A stretch of DNA of 10,099 nt, taken from assembly GCA_013414705.1 (NCBI GenBank), contig CP058705.1, positions 3,108,587 through 3,118,685 on the forward strand, read 5' to 3'. The number at the start of each line of letters is the position of its first letter. The first letter of the stretch is position 1. Shown one piece after another: positions 6,906-10,099 of the stretch. Source of the stretch: Defluviicoccus sp. (GTDB lineage Bacteria; Pseudomonadota; Alphaproteobacteria; Rhodospirillales; Defluviicoccaceae). The notes below the pieces were generated by a model that was not told where the DNA came from, did no database searches, and saw only the letters and a list, made by a program, of their open reading frames with translations. A program made the translations under genes and the position numbers.

Positions 6906-7225
6906 TCCGCCTGATGCCTCGGGACAGCCGGCAATACGCCCGCGTCTGCAGTGAGTTTGAAGGACTGGGATTGTCCGCTCACCTCGATCAGATCGTCCGG
7001 AAGCGCAGTCTCATCACCACCCCGAGAGACATCATGAGCGGGGACCAACTCGGAGGTCGGTGGCGCACCGGAATCCGGTGGCTGCGTCCTCCACTCCTCC
7101 GTTGGAAGACGTTGAGGCGGAACATCGGGCGTGGGGACATCTATACTCACACCAGGATCGCGCAGTTCGACGAGGCCGAACTGGTTTTCGACGACAATCG
7201 GTGCCGCATCCGCGTCTTCCAGCAA
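6716..7225 (-). CDS. Giant protein, third segment (acidic Pro-rich linker, start of module A)
   Basis: In the true frame (about 7268 to 6870) the region reads FRYSVDDGLRVWLLEDADAA and continues as an acidic, proline-rich stretch (DVPTPDVPPQRLPTEEW) without repeat signature, probably a flexible linker. It then reaches EEVLLQFASLQNSP, the opening motif of module A; the same opening recurs as ELLQSFEVSPG in module B and QIVNSFETSFS in module C. The frame breaks at the G5 run 6865-6869 and again at the C5 run 6809-6813. Adding one base at each restores LLRDWDHEPGGGTWSVIGSA. The apparent GTG start at 7225 is internal. Confidence 0.65.
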   Translation of the reverse strand: MLEDADAAPIVVENQFGLVELRDPGVSIDVPTPDVPPQRLPTEEWRTQPPDSGAPPTSELVPAHDVSRGGDETALPDDLIEVSGQSQSFKLTADAGVLPAVPRHQAEEVLLQFASLQNSPRRRHRHRKHCCATGTMNRGRDLVGDRQRSCVRCGPRIPGHQFPEGDQSG

Positions 7226-7533
7226 CCAGACACGCAGACCGTCGTCGACGCTGTAGCGAAAGAGAACGCCGACTGAGCCGGATCGATCTGCGCGGCCGGT
7301 GTCAGAATGGTGATGTCTGCTCCCACGGCCGGGCTGGGTGTATGCGACGGCCGGAAGGTGAACGAGCCACCTTCGGCGCGCAGAACGATGGATAAGCCGT
7401 CGGCACCAGCGCTTGGCCCCATGTGCTCGACAATCAGCCGTCCCGCCGTCGCCGCATCCAACTGTGATCCATCGGGAAGGAAGAGTGTGACCTCGCCGCC
7501 CGAAAGGAGCAGGACATCACCCTGCCGGATCAC
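7147..7533 (-). CDS. Giant protein, second segment (FecR-like region)
   Basis: True-frame content runs from about 7585 down to 7271. After mending the run at 7586 it begins GGVRIIHDTGQTETVEPGD, then GDVLLLSGGEVTLFLPDGS and AGRLIVEHM. This is the 'G-x-V ... G-D-x-v-x-x-G-D-V-l ... x-F-x-D-G-s' pattern of FecR-type domains. In giant repeat proteins of proteobacteria it often stands in the N-terminal 200 residues. FecR itself is an anti-sigma regulator; in repeat adhesins this fold is thought to be structural, so no regulatory role is proposed. Residues after ITILTPAAQIDPAQS shift frame at 7269-7270, and the remainder down to 7147 is out-of-frame reading. The apparent start at 7533 is only the first start codon after the shift. 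Confidence 0.65.
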   Translation of the reverse strand: MIRQGDVLLLSGGEVTLFLPDGSQLDAATAGRLIVEHMGPSAGADGLSIVLRAEGGSFTFRPSHTPSPAVGADITILTPAAQIDPAQSAFSFATASTTVCVSGCWKTRMRHRLSSKTSSASSNCAILV

Positions 7534-7922
7534 ATCGCCCGGCTCGACAGTCTCCGTCTGACCCGTATCATGGATGATGCGAACACCCCTTCGACGGTCT
7601 CCACCCGAGCTGTGGGCGTGCCAGTGGTTGTGGCGCTTCCGTCTGCCAAGGAGGTGAGAAGCGCGAGCCGGGTGATGAGATCACCACTCACGAAGTCCAT
7701 ATCTCCACGGACGAGACGAGGCGGCTGATTCCAGGCGAAATAATCGACCACGTGAAGCCGCTGACCATCATCACCGACCACCGTCAGGTCGTAATCGACT
7801 CTGTGGAAGCTGGCATCGAAGATCGGGAATGCTGCCGGAACGTGCACCAGCGGACTGCTGTTGCAGCAACCCGCCTCGGCATGAAGCCATGCTGCTTCCG
7901 CATCCTGTGCGCCTTCGGACAT
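7530..7922 (-). CDS. Giant protein, N-terminal segment (adhesin-type leader)
   Basis: The start is placed at ATG 7922 (MSEGAQDAEAAW), because GAGGTG, a good Shine-Dalgarno match, lies at 7932-7927 just before it. An in-frame ATG at 7943 would put that site inside the gene. The first 20 residues are not a Sec signal. Around residues 45-90 there is DLTVVGDDGQRLHVVDYF followed by PPRLV, the 'gamma-D-G ... V-x-D-Y-F ... P-P-x-L' pattern seen near the N-terminus of very large proteobacterial repeat adhesins (prefix or retention-type region). The true frame leaves this segment at the C4 run 7586-7589. The last 19 or so residues before the stop at 7530 are out of frame. The assignment to an adhesin leader is by family resemblance from memory, not a search. 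Confidence 0.7.
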   Translation of the reverse strand: MSEGAQDAEAAWLHAEAGCCNSSPLVHVPAAFPIFDASFHRVDYDLTVVGDDGQRLHVVDYFAWNQPPRLVRGDMDFVSGDLITRLALLTSLADGSATTTGTPTARVETVEGVFASSMIRVRRRLSSRAM

Positions 7923-7926
7923 GCGC

Positions 7927-8000
7927 CACCTCTCTGCACGCATTCTGCCTGCCGGAATTCAGCCAAAGGCAAGGATAGCACAAACTAATAAATGCCACAA
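7927..8000 (-). promoter_or_regulatory. Candidate promoter and ribosome binding site of the giant gene
   Basis: Reading on the minus strand, TTGTGG (8000-7995), a 17-base spacer and TATCCT (7977-7972) preceded by TG form a plausible extended -10 promoter, though both boxes are imperfect. GAGGTG at 7932-7927 is a strong Shine-Dalgarno match four bases before ATG 7922 and decides the start. The leader would be about 40 bases. Confidence 0.35.
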
Positions 8001-8240
8001 AAGGGCCTTAAAACCCATTTTGGGGAGTTTCGTGCACGCAGACCATCCGCCTTTTGCAGGCTGCCGGTCTCCGCTTGCATGGGGCATGTTGGTGTCATCG
8101 GCTTTTCGCATGCAGCGCGCCGAGGATCTGGAGGGCACCAGCAGGTAGAGAGATCCCTGTCTGGTCATGTGGGCGCCAGCTGACAGGCCGAAGAGAACTT
8201 GCCGAGGCGAGCAGACGTCGAAAATCCACACTCTGAGTGA
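7985..8240. other. Intergenic stretch, probably degraded IS-related DNA, no gene recognised
   Basis: No convincing gene was found. A 90-codon minus-strand frame (7959-8231) has low-complexity, unrecognisable translation and would run over the candidate promoter. The next 245 bases are a transposase remnant, so this part may be the decayed 5' half of the same element, but no transposase N-terminal motif or terminal inverted repeat could be recognised. Confidence 0.4.
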
Positions 8241-8486
8241 TACGCCCGGCCGTCGATGGTTTTAAAGGTCACCGACGGTACCACCTCCGACATCACGATG
8301 GCCGAAAACCTGCTGGCTGAGATTGACACCAGTCGCCACGTTCTGGTCGACAAGGGCTATTGGCAGGTCAAAGCTGCCTTCTGCCGCCCGAAGGACTGCC
8401 GGCGCGTCGCCACCCGATACGACAAACTCGCCAAAAACGATGCTTCAATACTCGCCAACGCGACCATCGTCGCTTATTGGACGTGA
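8241..8486 (+). pseudogene. IS5-family (IS427-like) transposase remnant with internal deletion
   Basis: The open stretch from ATG 8256 to TGA 8484-8486 encodes 76 residues, against 250 or more for an intact IS5-family transposase; an in-frame stop lies just upstream at 8238. Visible pieces are VTDGTTSDITMAENLL (the 'T-x-G-x-x-x-D-x-x-x-A-E-x-L-L' strand), VLVDKGYW (usually ADKGYD, carrying the second catalytic Asp) and CRRVATRYDKLAKN (the very characteristic C-terminal RRxATRYDKLA block). Between VDKGYW and CRRVATRYDKLA the family normally has some 50-60 residues, including the R-N-x-x-E-R-F-F motif with the third catalytic Glu; here only about 13 remain. The N-terminal half is also absent. 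The protein cannot be active. The family is clear from the two motifs; the exact subgroup is not. Confidence 0.82.
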
Positions 8487-8819
8487 TTGAGCCCGCCCCC
8501 TCACGTCGACGGCTCGCAGAGCCGGACGGACACCGGCGATGTCTACACCCTAGTCAACCAGATATTGTACCGCAAACGCCTGGACGACGCCCGAAGAGAT
8601 ACATGGCTTCTCAGACAATATGTCAAAACAATTATCAAACATAAAATCAAAGTGTTATCGCAAATTTTCTTAAAAACTATGCATTATTATGCAATAAATC
8701 TAAAATAATATGAAAAGTTTAATAGCATATTTGCAATTTTTCTCGAAACAGAGATCGAGTTCTAATCATATAGATCACACAACTTAACTCAAAGAACGAT
8801 TTTTGGGAGAACACGTCCA
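8487..8819 (+). promoter_or_regulatory. Non-coding region upstream of the sugar porter, AT-rich second half
   Basis: There is no gene that I can support. From about 8625 to 8800 the sequence turns abruptly AT-rich against a GC-rich background, as expected for a promoter region or an H-NS/MvaT-type bound patch, or a remnant of transferred DNA. Short symmetric elements seen are CGGCTC-GCA-GAGCCG (8510-8524, hairpin, no T-run), TGCAT-TATT-ATGCA (within about 8680-8694) and CTCGA-N8-TCGAG (8742-8759), the last a possible operator. Several TA-rich hexamers could be -10 boxes, so no single promoter is assigned. GGGAG at 8805-8809 is the ribosome binding site for ATG 8820. Confidence 0.45.
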
Positions 8820-10099
8820 ATGTCGACAACCGGTCCGCAACCTGTGGTCGTCGTTCCGAACGCCGGCTACGTGATCCTTATTGCCGCCGCCGCAGCGATG
8901 GGCGGGTTTCTGTTTGGCTTCGATACGGCCGTCATCAACGGTGCCGTTCTGGCGCTGAAGAGCGAATTCGGTGCTTCCAGCCTGGGCATCGGTCTGTCGG
9001 TGTCCCTCGCCCTTCTCGGATCGGCGGCGGGTGCCTTTGTCGTCGGGCCGCTCGCCGACCGCATCGGCCGCATCCGCTGCATGGTGATCGCCTCGATCCT
9101 GTTTACCGTCAGCGCAATCGGCTCCGGCGCCCCGGTCGGCCTGTATGATTTCATTTTCTGGCGGATCCTAGGCGGCATCGGTGTCGGTGCGGCAAGCGTC
9201 ATCGCGCCTGCTTATATCGCTGAGTGCTCTCCAGCCGAGATGCGCGGCCGGCTCGGCTCGCTGCAGCAGCTGGCGATCGTCATCGGCATCTTTGCCGCGC
9301 TGCTCGGCAACTACGCCATCGCCTCGGTCGCCGGATCGGCAAGCGCACCGTTCTGGTTCGGCTTCGAAGCGTGGCGCTGGATGTTCTGGGCCGAAGTGCT
9401 TCCGGCGGTCATGTATGGCATCTTCGCCCTCATCATCCCCGAGTCGCCGCGTTTCCTTGTCGCTCAGGGTCGCCACGCCGAGGCGCGCGCGGTCCTCGCG
9501 CGGATGATCGGACCGCACGCCGCGCTCAAGGTCCAGGAAATCGCACAGACCGTCCGTCGCGAGCGCAAGCCGAGCCTTGCCGACCTGCGCGGCCGCTTCG
9601 GCCTGTTGCCGATCGTCTGGATCGGCATGGGCCTGTCCCTGTTTCAGCAGTTCGTCGGCATCAACGTCATCTTCTACTACAGCAGTGCTCTGTGGCGGAT
9701 CGTGGGATTCACCGAAGAGAACGCGCTGCTGATCACCATGATCACCGGCCTGACCAACATCGTCACGACGCTGGTGGCCATCGCCTTCATCGACCGCTTC
9801 GGACGCAAGCCGCTGCTGATCCTGGGATCGATCGGGATGACGATCACGCTGGGGGCAATGGCCTGGGTGTTTGGCGTCTCACCGGTCAACGCCGAGGGCT
9901 TTCCGGTGCTGAGTTCCGGCGGCGGACTGATGGCACTGCTTGCCGCCAACATCTACGTCTTCTGTTTCGGCTTTTCCTGGGGACCCGTAGTCTGGGTGCT
10001 TCTCGGCGAAATGTTCAACAACAAGATCCGCGCGTCTGCACTGGCGCTGGGCGCCGGCGTGCAGTGGGTCGCCAATTTCGCCGTCTCCACGACCTTTCC
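8820..10099 (+). CDS. MFS sugar porter (XylE/GLUT-like), 3' end outside window
   Basis: This is an inner-membrane major facilitator of the sugar porter family, most likely a proton-coupled hexose or pentose symporter. Start ATG 8820 has GGGAG ten bases upstream. 426 codons are present; the family is about 460-490, so 40-60 residues with the last helices are missing. Landmarks: first helix GGFLFGFDTAVING (28-41), GPLADRIGR (77-85, loop 2-3 signature), RILGGIGVG (115-123), PESPRFL (208-214), FQQFVGINVIFYYS (275-288), DRFGRKPLL (325-333) and WGPVVWVLLGEMF (387-399). The sugar-contacting residues of E. coli XylE (Q168, Q288, Q289, N294, W392) appear conserved as Q150, Q276, Q277, N282 and W387, which favours xylose or glucose as substrate. 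The exact sugar cannot be told. Homopolymers such as G5 at 9851-9855 are intact. Confidence 0.93.
   Translation, partial: MSTTGPQPVVVVPNAGYVILIAAAAAMGGFLFGFDTAVINGAVLALKSEFGASSLGIGLSVSLALLGSAAGAFVVGPLADRIGRIRCMVIASILFTVSAIGSGAPVGLYDFIFWRILGGIGVGAASVIAPAYIAECSPAEMRGRLGSLQQLAIVIGIFAALLGNYAIASVAGSASAPFWFGFEAWRWMFWAEVLPAVMYGIFALIIPESPRFLVAQGRHAEARAVLARMIGPHAALKVQEIAQTVRRERKPSLADLRGRFGLLPIVWIGMGLSLFQQFVGINVIFYYSSALWRIVGFTEENALLITMITGLTNIVTTLVAIAFIDRFGRKPLLILGSIGMTITLGAMAWVFGVSPVNAEGFPVLSSGGGLMALLAANIYVFCFGFSWGPVVWVLLGEMFNNKIRASALALGAGVQWVANFAVSTTF

Larger units (their letters stand above)
659..7922 (-). pseudogene. Giant cadherin/VCBS-repeat surface protein gene, 13 homopolymer frameshifts (pseudogene or sequencing artefact)
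   Basis: The segments form one gene, because family-typical sequence runs from each into the next in another frame. Thirteen shifts are placed at runs near 788, 2424, 2675, 4121, 4390, 4433, 4467, 4706, 6644, 6809, 6865, 7269 and 7586. Twelve are mended by adding one base to a G/C run. The T5 run (minus strand) near 2675 needs two more bases or one fewer. Mended length is about 2,425 residues, ending at TGA 661-659, 50 bases from the tRNA. Order by approximate residue: leader 1-105, FecR-like 107-170, acidic Pro-rich linker 225-300, module A 340-547, eight repeats 560-1425, module B 1430-1650, five repeats 1660-2195, module C 2200-2425. No Sec signal, RTX nonapeptides or transmembrane anchor were seen. 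A large exported adhesin or biofilm protein is the best guess. No nonsense substitutions were found beyond the shifts. Confidence 0.85.

Noticed and set aside
659..7922. Programmed frameshifting or phase variation as the reason for the breaks
   Set aside because: Runs are only 2-5 bases long and there are thirteen of them; classical slippage sites are longer and few. Kept only as a remote option under the frameshift finding.
7959..8231. 90-codon minus-strand open frame upstream of the giant gene
   Set aside because: Unrecognisable translation, overlaps the candidate promoter, and lies in probable IS debris.
8510..8524. CGGCTC-GCA-GAGCCG hairpin as terminator of the transposase remnant
   Set aside because: No T-run follows. 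It could be part of an IS end, but no matching second copy was found.
8487..8708. 73-codon plus-strand open frame from a TTG after the transposase remnant
   Set aside because: Rare start codon without a clear ribosome binding site, composition flips to AT-rich halfway, and no motif is recognised.

Overview
The window reads as GC-rich proteobacterial DNA. The style of the Gph C-terminus, the XylE-like sugar porter and the adhesin architecture all suggest an alphaproteobacterium, perhaps Rhodospirillales-like. That placement is inference, because no single marker gene here decides taxonomy.

Layout. (1) 1-486 (+): the 3' part of a phosphoglycolate phosphatase gene (gph). (2) 535-608 (+): tRNA-Val(CAC) with encoded CCA. 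Its likely promoter has a perfect TTGACA box that overlaps the gph stop codon. (3) 659-7922 (-): one giant gene, about 2,425 codons when mended, for a modular surface or secreted repeat protein. As given, it is cut into about ten reading segments by 13 frameshifts, every one at a mononucleotide run. Mended, it reads: N-terminal adhesin-type leader, FecR-like segment, acidic Pro-rich linker, beta-sandwich module A, eight cadherin/VCBS-like modules, module B, five more cadherin/VCBS-like modules, module C, stop. (4) 7923-8486: upstream region with a candidate promoter for the giant gene, then a broken IS5-family transposase remnant (+). (5) 8487-8819: non-coding, strikingly AT-rich in its second half. 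(6) 8820-10099 (+): an MFS sugar porter gene, intact as far as it goes and cut by the window end.

How it fits together. gph and the tRNA are housekeeping genes, and the sugar porter is probably a free-standing transport gene or the first gene of an operon continuing to the right. The giant gene plus IS debris sit between the tRNA 3' end and the sugar porter, a typical place for accessory DNA, although no tRNA-derived direct repeat was seen. The giant protein is most likely exported or surface-attached (adhesion or biofilm), but no secretion partner, RTX repeat or membrane anchor lies in the window.

The main points of interest are the higher-order order of the repeat modules (two module types alternating as dyads, bracketed by a third type and by three copies of a different module) and the homopolymer-only frameshifts. 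Those frameshifts could be sequencing errors or real recent decay.
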